From the NCBI RefSeq assembly GCF_030813515.1, contig NZ_JAUSUK010000002.1:1488001-1552000 (forward strand): a DNA stretch of 64,000 nucleotides, read 5' to 3'. Below the pieces are notes generated by a model. The model made no database searches, was not told the origin of the DNA, and worked only from the letters and a program-made list of their open reading frames with translations. The position numbers were made by a program, and so were the translations under genes. How positions within the stretch are numbered: the stretch's first letter is position 1; each line of letters opens with the position of its first letter. Of the stretch, positions 9,457-18,364 are shown piece by piece. The DNA comes from Rhodopseudomonas julia (lineage in GTDB: Bacteria > Pseudomonadota > Alphaproteobacteria > Rhizobiales > Afifellaceae).

Positions 9457-12120
9457 ATGTCGAACAAGATGCTCATCGACGCGGCCCACCCGGAAGAGAC
9501 CCGGGTCGTGGTGCTGCGCGGCGACAAGGTTGAAGAATTTGATTTTGAATCAGCGGAAAGAAGACAACTTCGAGGCAACATCTATCTGGCGAAGGTAACG
9601 CGGGTCGAGCCGTCGCTGCAGGCTGCCTTCGTCGATTATGGCGGCAACCGGCACGGCTTCCTCGCCTTCTCGGAGATCCATCCCGACTATTACCAGATCC
9701 CGTTCGCCGACAGGCAGGCGCTTCTCGATGCGGAAGAATCCGACCGCGAGGAGGATTCCGATAATCATGGCGGCGACAGCCAGAGCGACGACGCCCCCGC
9801 CAAGGCGGAAAAATCGTCCGACGACGATGTGGACGACAACGGCGACGACAGCAACGGCGACGATAACGACGCCGACCATGCCGTCGAAAGCGTCGGCGCA
9901 GAAGATGCGATGGAGGAGGTGCCGGAGCGGCGGCGCCAACGCGCCAAGCAGTACAAGATCCAGGAAGTCATCAAGCGCCGCCAGGTCCTGCTGGTGCAGG
10001 TGGTCAAAGAGGAGCGCGGCAACAAAGGCGCTGCGCTGACGACGTACCTGTCGCTTGCAGGCCGCTACTCTGTCCTGATGCCGAATACCGGCCGTGGCGG
10101 CGGTATTTCCCGCAAGATTACGGATCCGGCCGACCGCAAGCGCCTGAAAAGCATTGCGGCGGGGCTTGAGGTGCCGTCAGGCATGGGCGTCATCCTCCGC
10201 ACAGCGGGCGCTTCAAGAACCAAGACGGAGATCAAGCGCGATTTCGAATACCTCCTCAGATTGTGGGAGAACGTTCGCGATCTGACGCTGAAATCGGCGG
10301 CACCGACCCTCGTTTACGAGGAAGGCAGTCTCGTCAAACGCTCCATCCGCGATCTCTATTCGCGCGAGATCGACCAGGTCATGGTGGCCGGCGAAGAAGC
10401 CTATCGCGAGGCGAAGGACTTCATGCGCATGCTCATGCCGAGCCATGCGAAGAATGTTCAGCCCTACCGCGATGCGGCTCCGATCTTTTCGCGCCATTCG
10501 GTGGAGCGTCAGCTCGAAGCGATGTTTCTGCCGCAGGTCACCCTGCGCTCCGGAGGCTACATCGTCATCAATCAGACCGAGGCGCTCGTCGCCATCGACG
10601 TCAATTCGGGCCGTTCGACGCGCGAGCATTCGATCGAGGACACCGCGGTTCGAACGAACCTCGAAGCCGCCGAAGAGGTTGCGCGCCAATTGCGGCTGCG
10701 CGATCTCGCAGGCCTCATCGTCATCGACTTCATCGACATGGAGGAGAAGCGCAACAACCGGGCGGTCGAACGCAAGCTGAAGGATTGCCTTCGCTTCGAC
10801 CGGGCGCGTATCCAGCTCGGGCGCATCTCGCATTTCGGTCTGATGGAGATGTCGCGGCAGCGTCTCAGGACCGGCGTCTTGGAGAGTTCGACGGCGCTCT
10901 GCCATGCCTGCCACGGAACCGGTCAGGTTCGCTCCGTCGCGTCGCTCGCGCTTCAGCTCCTTCGTATGCTGGAAGAGCACCTCATTCAGGACCGCAGCCG
11001 CAATCTCGAAGTGTCGACGCGGCCGGATGTTGCACTTTACGTGCTCAACCAGAAGCGCACGCATCTCGCTGACCTCGAACGCCGCTTTGCTGTTTCGATC
11101 ACGGTGGCCGGGGATGCTCCTGATGCGGCCTCGGGCTTCACCATCGATCGGGCCGACCTCTCCGAAGAGGAGCCGCCCCACTCGACGGCTGTTGCGATGC
11201 TCGACGTCTCGGATCTCGATGAACCAGCTCCGGTTGAAGCTGAGGACGAGAGCGAAGTGACTTCGGATGACGACAGCGAGGATGGCGGCCGCCGTGGAGG
11301 CCGCCGGCGCAAGCGTCGTCGCCCGAAAGGCGATAAAGCCGAAAACGAACGCTCGGAAACGGAGGCCGCCACCTCGGAGGCCGCCGCTGCCAATGACGGC
11401 GAAACCCGACGGGACGAGAGCTCAGAGGACGACGACGGCGACGAGACGAAGCCCAAGAAGCGGCGCCGCGGCCGGCGGGGCGGACGGCGGCGCGGTCGCA
11501 ATCGCGACGAGCAGCAGGATGCAAACGCAGCGAACGGCGACAATACGCAAGATCGCGGTTCGCGTTCCGATGACGACGATGGCGACGATGGCGACGACGA
11601 TCGCGCAGATGCGCGTTGGTCCGACACTGAAGAGCAAAACGACGTAGCGAGCCCCTCAGAGACTTCGGAAGCCCCGTCGGCGGAGGAGACCTCTCCGACC
11701 GTCGAAGCGACGCAGGAAACTGCGACAGCCGAGGCTTCCAAGGAGACATCGGAGGAGCAGCATTCGCTCCCAGTCGCATCAGAACAGCAGGTCGGCACGG
11801 GCGTGGCGAGTGAGGCGGAGGCGGAACCTGTCACAGGTGACGACACCGCCGAAGGCGCTGTCGAAGAAGACGAAAACCGTTCCAGCTACGAAGAAGCCAA
11901 GGACGAGAACGCCGATCGCGTTGCTGAAGCGGCGATGCCCGCCGAACCAGAGGCAACAGAAAGCGGCGCTAGGGCGAGCGACATGCCAGAAGAGCGGCAA
12001 CCAGACGAGACCGCTTCGGCACAGGCCGACGTTGCCGAAAAGGCCGAGGACACCGAGCCGAAGGACGATCCGAACCGACCCAAGCGCGTCGGCTGGTGGC
12101 AGCGACGCTCGTTCCTCTAG
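9457..12120 (+). CDS. rne: Ribonuclease E
   Basis: The 887-aa endoribonuclease starts MSNKMLIDAAHPEETRVVVLRG, the usual alphaproteobacterial N-terminus; GGCGGAG lies about 10 nt upstream, so upstream in-frame starts are rejected. The N-terminal half has the S1 domain, which carries an acidic insertion of about 75 residues (about residues 95-165), then the 5' sensor and DNase I-like catalytic region with VAIDVNSG and IVIDFIDM. The Zn-link CHACHGTGQ joins the two halves. The C-terminal half is disordered, with alternating acidic and Arg-rich blocks (for example GGRRGGRRRKRRR) that serve as RNA-binding and degradosome scaffold in the family, and ends in the conserved GWWQRRSFL. It is probably the main mRNA-decay enzyme. 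Confidence 0.96.
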   Translation: MSNKMLIDAAHPEETRVVVLRGDKVEEFDFESAERRQLRGNIYLAKVTRVEPSLQAAFVDYGGNRHGFLAFSEIHPDYYQIPFADRQALLDAEESDREEDSDNHGGDSQSDDAPAKAEKSSDDDVDDNGDDSNGDDNDADHAVESVGAEDAMEEVPERRRQRAKQYKIQEVIKRRQVLLVQVVKEERGNKGAALTTYLSLAGRYSVLMPNTGRGGGISRKITDPADRKRLKSIAAGLEVPSGMGVILRTAGASRTKTEIKRDFEYLLRLWENVRDLTLKSAAPTLVYEEGSLVKRSIRDLYSREIDQVMVAGEEAYREAKDFMRMLMPSHAKNVQPYRDAAPIFSRHSVERQLEAMFLPQVTLRSGGYIVINQTEALVAIDVNSGRSTREHSIEDTAVRTNLEAAEEVARQLRLRDLAGLIVIDFIDMEEKRNNRAVERKLKDCLRFDRARIQLGRISHFGLMEMSRQRLRTGVLESSTALCHACHGTGQVRSVASLALQLLRMLEEHLIQDRSRNLEVSTRPDVALYVLNQKRTHLADLERRFAVSITVAGDAPDAASGFTIDRADLSEEEPPHSTAVAMLDVSDLDEPAPVEAEDESEVTSDDDSEDGGRRGGRRRKRRRPKGDKAENERSETEAATSEAAAANDGETRRDESSEDDDGDETKPKKRRRGRRGGRRRGRNRDEQQDANAANGDNTQDRGSRSDDDDGDDGDDDRADARWSDTEEQNDVASPSETSEAPSAEETSPTVEATQETATAEASKETSEEQHSLPVASEQQVGTGVASEAEAEPVTGDDTAEGAVEEDENRSSYEEAKDENADRVAEAAMPAEPEATESGARASDMPEERQPDETASAQADVAEKAEDTEPKDDPNRPKRVGWWQRRSFL

Positions 12121-12145
12121 ACGTTGGCGATCGGTCGTTGACCTA

Positions 12146-12184
12146 AAAAGAGAGCCCGGCCGGGAGACCCGGACGGGCTCTTTT
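12146..12184. terminator. Bidirectional rho-independent terminator between rne and argC
   Basis: GAGCCCG (12152-12158) pairs with CGGGCTC (12174-12180), with further CGGG/CCCG pairing inside. It is followed by TTTT on the plus strand and by TTTT (from AAAA 12146-12149) on the minus strand, so it can serve both convergent genes. Confidence 0.85.
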
Positions 12185-12204
12185 CATGTCGCCCAAGAAG
12201 GCTT

Positions 12205-13257
12205 TTAAGGAAACAGCGCCAACTGCAGGAGGCCTTCGCCCTCTTCGAGGCCGAACGCGACATTCATGTTCTGCAGGGCCTGGCCGGCGGAGCCTTTGAC
12301 GAGATTGTCGATTGCGGCAATGACCAGAGCGCGCCCGGGAATGCGGTCGGGGAAAACACCGATCTGCACGTAATTCGAGCCGCGGACGTTCTGCGTCTGG
12401 GGAATGCCCCCTTCCGGCAGGACATGCACGAACGGCTCCGGCGCGTAATCCTCCACGAGCCGCTGGCGAAGGTCGTTGGCCGAGACACCTTCGGCAAGGC
12501 GCACATAACAGGTGACGAGTTCGCCCCGGCTCATCGGGATGAGATGCGGCGTGAAATTCACCGTGACCGGCATTCCCGCGGCAACGCCGATTTCCTGTTC
12601 GATCTCCGGCGCGTGGCGATGCTTGCCGACGGAGTAGGGTGACAGCCCCTCGCCCGCCTCGGCAAAAAGCGTGTTCTGCTTGAGACCGCGGCCGGCACCG
12701 GTCACGCCCGATTTCGCATCGATGATGAGATCGCTTGCATCGATCATGCCCTGGCGCACGAGCGGCAGAAGCGCCATCAGCACGGCGGTCGGATAGCAGC
12801 CCGGACAGGCGATCAGCCGGGCATCCTTGATCAGGGCACGGTAATGCTCGGTCAGGCCATAAACCGCCTCTTCCTGAAGCTCCGGCGCACGATGCTCGTG
12901 GCCATACCACTCAGCATAGACGGACGCGTCCCGGAGACGGAAATCGGCCGACATATCGATGATGCGCGCTTTTGGATTGGCGCTCAAAACAGCCGCGGTA
13001 ATCTCCTGCGTCGTTCCGTGTGGGAGCCCGCAGAAAACGGCATCAAGCTCGCTCCAATCGACCTCTTCCCAGGCTTTGAGACGCGGCAAATCGAGGATCG
13101 CGAGGTGCGGAAACACCGCCCCCATCTCCTTGTCCGCATGGGTGTTGGCGGTCAGCGCAACGATCTCGACATGCGGGTGGCGCGCCGCGAGACGCACCAG
13201 ATCGGCGCCGGTGTAGCCGGAGGCGCCAAGGACGCCGATGCGAATCTTATCGTGCAT
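12205..13257 (-). CDS. argC: N-acetyl-gamma-glutamyl-phosphate reductase
   Basis: ArgC reduces N-acetylglutamyl-5-phosphate to the semialdehyde with NADPH in arginine synthesis. The 350-aa protein has the Rossmann start IGVLGASGYTGADLVR and the active-site Cys in IACPGCYPTAVL. ATG 13257 is preferred over the one six codons upstream because GCGAGG lies at SD distance and the family starts just before IRIGVLG. It is convergent with rne and immediately outside the photosynthesis cluster. Confidence 0.96.
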   Translation of the reverse strand: MHDKIRIGVLGASGYTGADLVRLAARHPHVEIVALTANTHADKEMGAVFPHLAILDLPRLKAWEEVDWSELDAVFCGLPHGTTQEITAAVLSANPKARIIDMSADFRLRDASVYAEWYGHEHRAPELQEEAVYGLTEHYRALIKDARLIACPGCYPTAVLMALLPLVRQGMIDASDLIIDAKSGVTGAGRGLKQNTLFAEAGEGLSPYSVGKHRHAPEIEQEIGVAAGMPVTVNFTPHLIPMSRGELVTCYVRLAEGVSANDLRQRLVEDYAPEPFVHVLPEGGIPQTQNVRGSNYVQIGVFPDRIPGRALVIAAIDNLVKGSAGQALQNMNVAFGLEEGEGLLQLALFP

Positions 13258-13333
13258 ATCAGAACCTCGCTTCAAGGCGCCGGCTTTAGCCGTCAGGCCG
13301 AGGCGAAGTCAACGAAGGCCGATTCAGGTCCGC

Positions 13334-13597
13334 TCACCGCCAGCGGCGAACGAGATCGCCGAGATGGGCAAGACCCGCGAGTGCAAGGAAGAAAGCGACC
13401 GCCTGCCAGCCCGCATCCACCAGTGCGGCACGCAACGCCAAAATCAGCGTCGCGCCGGCCGCAAGATTGATGAGGAGATCGAGTGGGCGAACGCCATGGC
13501 CGGTCCGCCGATAGAAATAGACAAGTCCGATAGCCTCAACGACCACCAGAAGAAGGATGAAGTCGGCAACCCGACCGCTCTCGATGAGCCCGGCCAT
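13334..13597 (-). CDS. Small hydrophobic membrane protein downstream of bchP
   Basis: No family is recognised. From ATG 13597 it gives 87 aa with three likely membrane helices (about residues 9-27, 39-58 and 63-80), a basic loop YFYRRTGHGVRP between the first two, and a basic end DLVRRWR. The frame stays open upstream into the 3' end of bchP, so the true N-terminus may be a few residues longer from an unusual start. It lies 20 bp after the bchP stop on the same strand and is probably cotranscribed with bchG-pucC-like-bchP, suggesting a role in pigment or antenna assembly. That role is inferred from position only. Confidence 0.6.
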   Translation of the reverse strand: MAGLIESGRVADFILLLVVVEAIGLVYFYRRTGHGVRPLDLLINLAAGATLILALRAALVDAGWQAVAFFLALAGLAHLGDLVRRWR

Positions 13598-13617
13598 AAG
13601 CGCGGCTCCGACGACGA

Positions 13618-14856
13618 TCAGGAGACGCGGCGACGAGGACCGATCTTGCCCGCCTCGTCCGGTTGCACGAGGCCAAGGAGATGCGCCACATCTTTGAAGA
13701 AGACGCGCAGATGCGCTCCCGGACGCGCACGCACCAACTTCTTGTTCATATAGGCCTCCCAGGTGAGCCGCTGCACGTCCGGATCGGCGCACATGGACAC
13801 GAAGCGCTCGCGCCGCTTGTCGTTCTTGTACCAGAAATACTGCATGATCCCGAGGATCCAGAAGACCCGGCCATGCTCCTTCATGAAGCGCTTACGTGCA
13901 CCTGCGAGCGCCTTCGCGTCGTTGGTGCGCAGGAACTCTTCCACCGCCTCGCCGGCGAAGCGGCCGCAGACCATGGCGTAATAAATGCCCTCGCCGGAAG
14001 CCGGCGCCACGACGCCGGCGGCATCGCCCGCCAAAAGCACATCCTGGTCGTTGTCCCACTTCCGGCGGGGCTTCAGCGGGATCGGCGCACCTTCCTTGCG
14101 GATCGTCTCGGCCGCGTCGAGGCCCGTGATACCGCGCAAATCAGCGACAGCGTTGCGCAGCGAAAAGCCCTTATTGGCGCTGCCGGTGCCGATGCTCGTG
14201 GTGTCACCATGAGGGAAAACCCAGGAGTAAAAATCCGGCGACATGCGGCCATTGTAATAGACGTCGCAGCGCTTTGGATCGAAATGCGCCGCGCCGTTTT
14301 GGGGCGAACGCACGATCTCATGATAGGCGAAGACGTAAGGCACCCGGCCCGCCCGCGGCACCGCCTCGCGCGCGACGGCGGAATTCGCTCCGTCCGCGCC
14401 GATCACGGCGCGTGCCCGCACGACATCCAGCGACGCGTCGCGTCCTCCGTCTTTCGGCCGGTAATGGATGCGGGCCACCCCGTCGGTATCACGGTCGAAG
14501 GCTTCAAACGTGCCGGCACAGCGCTCCGCGCCAGCCTCAGCCGCACGCTGACGTAGCCATTCGTCGAAATGCTCGCGGTCGACCATGCCGACGAAGCCGC
14601 CCTCGATCGGCATGTTCACCCGGCGATCCGTCGGAGAGACGATCTCCGCGGAGGAGACCTGCGCGACGAGCATCGAGGTCGGAATGTTGAAATCGCGCAG
14701 AAGGCGTGGCGGGACCGCGCCACCGCACGGTTTGATGCGGCCCTGCCTGTCGAGCAGCAGAACCGAATGCCCCTTGGAGGCAAGATCGGTCGCAGCCGTC
14801 GCGCCAGCCGGGCCACCACCGACGACGACCACATCGTATGTTTTGCTCTCAGGCAT
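13618..14856 (-). CDS. bchP: Geranylgeranyl diphosphate/geranylgeranyl-bacteriochlorophyll reductase
   Basis: BchP reduces three double bonds of the geranylgeranyl tail to give phytyl on bacteriochlorophyll, an NADPH-dependent flavoprotein reaction at the membrane. The 412-aa protein has an N-terminal FAD-binding motif, VVVGGGPAGATAAT, then CGGAVPPRLL and the second dinucleotide motif VLLAGDAAGVVAPASGEGI, which mark the digeranylgeranyl/geranylgeranyl reductase family. Its start is 2 nt from the end of the upstream PucC-family gene. With bchG it completes the tail chemistry of bacteriochlorophyll a. Confidence 0.96.
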   Translation of the reverse strand: MPESKTYDVVVVGGGPAGATAATDLASKGHSVLLLDRQGRIKPCGGAVPPRLLRDFNIPTSMLVAQVSSAEIVSPTDRRVNMPIEGGFVGMVDREHFDEWLRQRAAEAGAERCAGTFEAFDRDTDGVARIHYRPKDGGRDASLDVVRARAVIGADGANSAVAREAVPRAGRVPYVFAYHEIVRSPQNGAAHFDPKRCDVYYNGRMSPDFYSWVFPHGDTTSIGTGSANKGFSLRNAVADLRGITGLDAAETIRKEGAPIPLKPRRKWDNDQDVLLAGDAAGVVAPASGEGIYYAMVCGRFAGEAVEEFLRTNDAKALAGARKRFMKEHGRVFWILGIMQYFWYKNDKRRERFVSMCADPDVQRLTWEAYMNKKLVRARPGAHLRVFFKDVAHLLGLVQPDEAGKIGPRRRVS

Positions 14857-14858
14857 GA

Positions 14859-16226
14859 TTACCGTCCCCCTAAACCGGCGAGCGTCTCCTCGCCCACGGC
14901 CGTCACATCCAGCGGTGCCGAGATCACCTCGCCCGCGCGATCGACCCGATATGCAAGCCAGGCCGAAATCACAAAGAACACGCCTTCGATCGCAAAAACC
15001 ATGGCATAGGCCGGCACCGGCGAAGCGAAGATCGTGCGTGTCGTATCAATGGCCACAGTGCCCAGGAATCCGCCAAGGCCGAAAGCCACACCCTGCGCGG
15101 CACCCCACAGGCCCATGCGCACACCTTCGCGGCGCTCACGCCCGGCACCCGCCAGGCCCATCATCGACGCGATGGCGGCAACAGCGAAGGCGCCGTTTGC
15201 CGCACCCAGAAAGAAGACCGAGCCCCTGATCGGCCAGTCGGGGCCCCAGAAGCCTGCCGTGACCAGCCCGAAGAGCGCCAGGGCGGAGGCGAAGCAGCCT
15301 CCGATGGTCCAGCTTTTCATGGTGCCGATGCGGCGGCCGAGCACGTTGCTCCCGAGCGCGCCAACGAGCAGCATGCCGACGAGAACTCCACTGTGCTGGA
15401 CGCCGGCGAGCTTCGTCGATTCGCCCGGCGTCATTCCAAAGACCGTTCCCGCGAAAGGCTCAAGAACGAGGTCCTGGGCGCTATACGCGAGCATCGAAAC
15501 GAAGATGAAGATGGTGAAGCGACGCGCAGTCGTCTCGCTCCACACCTCTTTCAGCGCCTGACGGAAGGCGGGCTTTTCCTCCCCCCCGTCCCTGCCCGCG
15601 GGATGCGCATCATCGGGCCTGGCAACGCGCTTTTCGACGCCGAAGACGGCCACGAGGGTCACCAGGAAGGCAGCGAGAGAAACCCCACCCGTCACGGCGA
15701 CGAGCCGCTGCGGAGAAAACGGGTCAAGGAAATGGCCGGCCGACGTCGCCGTCACCACAAAACCAACGATCATCATGCCCCAGACGAGGGTCGCCGCCGC
15801 CGCGCGACGGCCGGGATCGACCTTCGCTGCGAGCAAGGCCAGAAGCGAGGTGCCGGCCGCACCGACGCCAATGCCGATCGCAAAGAAGCTTATGACGGCC
15901 AGCGCGATTCCGCCGGCGAGATTGACGGTCATCCAGGCTGTTGCGACCGCAGCCAGGAAGCCGCCGCCCCCGAGGACGGCCATACCGCCGACGATCCAGG
16001 GCGTTCTGCGGGCGGTGATGTCCGAACCATAGCCCCAACGCGGGCGCAGCATCTGCACCGCGTAATGGATGCCGACGAGAGCGCCGGGCAAAGTGGCCGG
16101 GAGCGCAAGCTCCACAACCATCACCCGGTTCAAGGTCGACGTCGTCAGGACAACGATAGCCCCGAGCGCTGCCTGCACCAGTCCGAGACGGACGATGCTG
16201 ACCCAGCCCAGCGTGGCTGCCTGCAT
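14859..16226 (-). CDS. PucC-family MFS protein (Bch2-like, photosystem assembly)
   Basis: The 455-aa polytopic membrane protein is rich in about 12 hydrophobic helices and belongs to the BCD branch of the major facilitator superfamily (PucC/LhaA/Bch2). The family signature LNRVMVVELALPATLPGALVGIHY is split across the first loop, with RWGYGSD following. Members assist assembly of light-harvesting complexes, perhaps handling bacteriochlorophyll. Position between bchG and bchP matches the Bch2/ORF428 paralogue rather than LhaA, which is present separately at 29.7 kb. ATG 16226 overlaps the bchG stop region (TGATATG), indicating translational coupling. Confidence 0.9.
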   Translation of the reverse strand: MQAATLGWVSIVRLGLVQAALGAIVVLTTSTLNRVMVVELALPATLPGALVGIHYAVQMLRPRWGYGSDITARRTPWIVGGMAVLGGGGFLAAVATAWMTVNLAGGIALAVISFFAIGIGVGAAGTSLLALLAAKVDPGRRAAAATLVWGMMIVGFVVTATSAGHFLDPFSPQRLVAVTGGVSLAAFLVTLVAVFGVEKRVARPDDAHPAGRDGGEEKPAFRQALKEVWSETTARRFTIFIFVSMLAYSAQDLVLEPFAGTVFGMTPGESTKLAGVQHSGVLVGMLLVGALGSNVLGRRIGTMKSWTIGGCFASALALFGLVTAGFWGPDWPIRGSVFFLGAANGAFAVAAIASMMGLAGAGRERREGVRMGLWGAAQGVAFGLGGFLGTVAIDTTRTIFASPVPAYAMVFAIEGVFFVISAWLAYRVDRAGEVISAPLDVTAVGEETLAGLGGR

Positions 16227-16227
16227 A

Positions 16228-17136
16228 TCACGCTCCAATCGTACGCAGTGCAAAAGCCGAAATCAGCATGCCGAGCACATAAAGCGTGGTGCCGGTGGCG
16301 TTGTACCAAGCGGCCTGCTCTTTCGGCTCACGCAGGAGGCGCGCCATCAGTGCGAATTGTACGAGCAGGGAGACACAGACCGCGGCCGCGTAAATCGGCT
16401 TACCCCACGAAAACAGAAGTGCGATCACAATGACTTGCGGAAAAGCCATGACAAAACAGGCAAACCTTGCGGCGCGCGCGACACCCAACTGTGCCGGCAG
16501 CGACCGAATCCCCATCTTGAGGTCACCCTCGACGGCTTTGAAATCGTTGAGGGTCATGATCCCATGGGCGCCGAGGCTGTAAAGGGCGGCAAGCGTGATG
16601 ATCCGCCAATCCGGGAGGCCGCCCACCATGACAGCGGCGCCGGTGAACCACGGCAACCCTTCGTAACAGGCCGCGACCGCCGAATTGCCCCACCAGCCGT
16701 TCTTCTTCAGCCGGAACGGCGGCGCCGAATAGGCCCAGGCAAGAATGAGGCCGACCACGGCCGCCCAGAACACCCAAATGCCGAGGAACGATGCGAGGAC
16801 GAGCGACAGGGCCGTCCAAATGAGTGCGATATAAAGGCCCCAACGGCCAGGGATTCGGCCAGACGGAATCGGACGGTTGGGCTCGTTGATCGCGTCGACA
16901 TGGCGGTCGTACCAGTCGTTCGCAGCCTGGCTCGTCGCGGTGACCATAGGCCCCGCGAGCACGATGCCGGCCACCATCACCAGCCAGCGTTCGGAAATCG
17001 GAACGCCTGACGAAACGACGCCGCAGCCGAACGCCCACATGGGAGCGAACCATGTGATCGGCTTCAACAATTCGAGCACAGCCGCAGGTTTCGGGCGCGT
17101 TAAAGTATCGGATGCAATTGAAGCCGAGCGAGACAT
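16228..17136 (-). CDS. bchG: Bacteriochlorophyll synthase (chlorophyllide esterifying prenyltransferase)
   Basis: BchG attaches geranylgeranyl (or phytyl) diphosphate to bacteriochlorophyllide a in the membrane. The 302-aa protein is a UbiA-type prenyltransferase with about eight or nine helices. The Asp-rich motif is NDWYDRHVDAINEPNRPIPS, as in chlorophyll synthases, and the second region is LNDFKAVEGDLKMGIRSLP. No SD precedes the ATG and the predicted -10 lies only 6 nt upstream, so the mRNA may be leaderless. It heads the bchG-pucC-like-bchP-orf operon. Confidence 0.96.
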   Translation of the reverse strand: MSRSASIASDTLTRPKPAAVLELLKPITWFAPMWAFGCGVVSSGVPISERWLVMVAGIVLAGPMVTATSQAANDWYDRHVDAINEPNRPIPSGRIPGRWGLYIALIWTALSLVLASFLGIWVFWAAVVGLILAWAYSAPPFRLKKNGWWGNSAVAACYEGLPWFTGAAVMVGGLPDWRIITLAALYSLGAHGIMTLNDFKAVEGDLKMGIRSLPAQLGVARAARFACFVMAFPQVIVIALLFSWGKPIYAAAVCVSLLVQFALMARLLREPKEQAAWYNATGTTLYVLGMLISAFALRTIGA

Positions 17137-17142
17137 GGCGGA

Positions 17143-17183
17143 ACAGTATTGGCCACCTCGCGCACCGTCAACTCAACTTTACA
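17143..17183 (-). promoter_or_regulatory. bchG promoter with overlapping PpsR-like site
   Basis: On the minus strand TTGACG (-35, 17166-17171) and TACTGT (-10, 17143-17148) are 17 bp apart. The -35 is embedded in TGTAAAGTTGAGTTGACG (17166-17183), which fits the PpsR/CrtJ palindrome TGTMA-N8-TKACA with one mismatch at the last base. Repression by occluding the -35 would be expected. Confidence 0.6.
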
Positions 17184-17289
17184 CTCGCCCCCGCGGCGGA
17201 ATCTCGCGCCCCCCGGAGGCGGGGAACCCGCGTCACTGCCGGACGTTGCGAGACCATCCCGAATGTTGCAGAGCAAAACGGCGGAGCGG

Positions 17290-18318
17290 ATGACGAGTGA
17301 GGACAAGGCGATGACATCGCAGAACGAAACTGAAGGCAGCGCATCATCAGGCAATGGCGCTCCCATGGGCCCAGCGCCCGCCGCGAGGAGCGTCTCGCCG
17401 GTGAGCGAAAGCCGACCCGCGGCGCCGATGCCCTCGCTACCTGAGGCCTTCCCCGCCGAACGGCGCGAGATCACGGGACGCGCCGGGCGCCTCTCCTATT
17501 ATGTCGCAGGTGAAGGGACCCCCCTCCTCCTCATCCACAGCATCAACGCCGCGGGCTCGGCCTATGAAGTGCGGCCGGTCTTCATGCACACACAAGCGCG
17601 GCACCGGGTCTACGCTGTCGATCTTCCAGGTTTCGGTTTCTCAGATCGCTCCGACCGGACCTACGACATTCGGCTTTTCGTCGACGCGGTCCACGACATC
17701 CTCGACCTCATCGAAGCGGAAACCGGTTCGCGCGCCATCGACGCGATGGCGCTGTCCCTGTCGTCAGAGTTTCTGGCACGCGCAGCGACCGAGAGGCAGG
17801 AAGGGCTCCGCAGCCTCACCTTCGTCACGCCGACGGGTTTCGAGACAGGCTCGAGCAAACGCAAAGGCTCCGAAGGGTCGACGCGGCAGGTGCCGTTTCT
17901 CTATGAAACCCTCACGGTGCCGCTTTGGAGTAAGGGCGCTTTTCGCCTTCTCACCACCCGTCCGAGCATTCGCTTCTTCCTTGAAAAGACCTTCGGCAGC
18001 AAGGACATAGACGAGGGGCTTTTCAACTACGCTTATGAGACGACGCATCAGGACGGGGCCCGTCACGCGCCTTACAACTTCGTTTCGGGGCGCCTCTTCG
18101 CCAACGATATCAGGCGCATCTACGAGAAGCTGACGCTGCCCATCTTCCTTGCGCACGGCACTCGCGGGGATTTTCAGGATTTCTCCGAGGTCGATTGGCT
18201 GCGTGCGCAACCCAATTGGACGGTGAAGCCGTTCAAGACCGGCGCGATGGTCTATTTCGAGCAGCCTGAGGCCTTCCTCGCGAGCTTCGAGGAGTTTCTT
18301 GCTTCGGCAAAAGCCTGA
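17290..18318 (+). CDS. Alpha/beta-hydrolase-fold protein, probably degenerate catalytic site
   Basis: The 342-aa protein has a disordered N-terminus of about 55 residues, then an alpha/beta hydrolase fold: VAGEGTPLLLIHSINAAGSA, YAVDLPGFGFSDRSD, and the elbow DAMALSLSSEF where the usual G-x-S-x-G reads A-L-S-L-S (Ser156). An acid-containing loop, HGTRGDFQDF, is present. The expected GH near the C-terminus reads TGAMVYFEQPEAF, so the catalytic His appears replaced (Ala319). ATG 17290 is chosen for its GGCGGAG; ATG 17263 and 17311 are alternatives. It is divergent from bchG and convergent with ppsR. It differs from BchO, present at 54.6 kb. Function unknown. Confidence 0.75.
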   Translation: MTSEDKAMTSQNETEGSASSGNGAPMGPAPAARSVSPVSESRPAAPMPSLPEAFPAERREITGRAGRLSYYVAGEGTPLLLIHSINAAGSAYEVRPVFMHTQARHRVYAVDLPGFGFSDRSDRTYDIRLFVDAVHDILDLIEAETGSRAIDAMALSLSSEFLARAATERQEGLRSLTFVTPTGFETGSSKRKGSEGSTRQVPFLYETLTVPLWSKGAFRLLTTRPSIRFFLEKTFGSKDIDEGLFNYAYETTHQDGARHAPYNFVSGRLFANDIRRIYEKLTLPIFLAHGTRGDFQDFSEVDWLRAQPNWTVKPFKTGAMVYFEQPEAFLASFEEFLASAKA

Positions 18319-18364
18319 GGCGTCTCACAAGTCTCACGGACCTATCCGAATACATCCATGCGGT

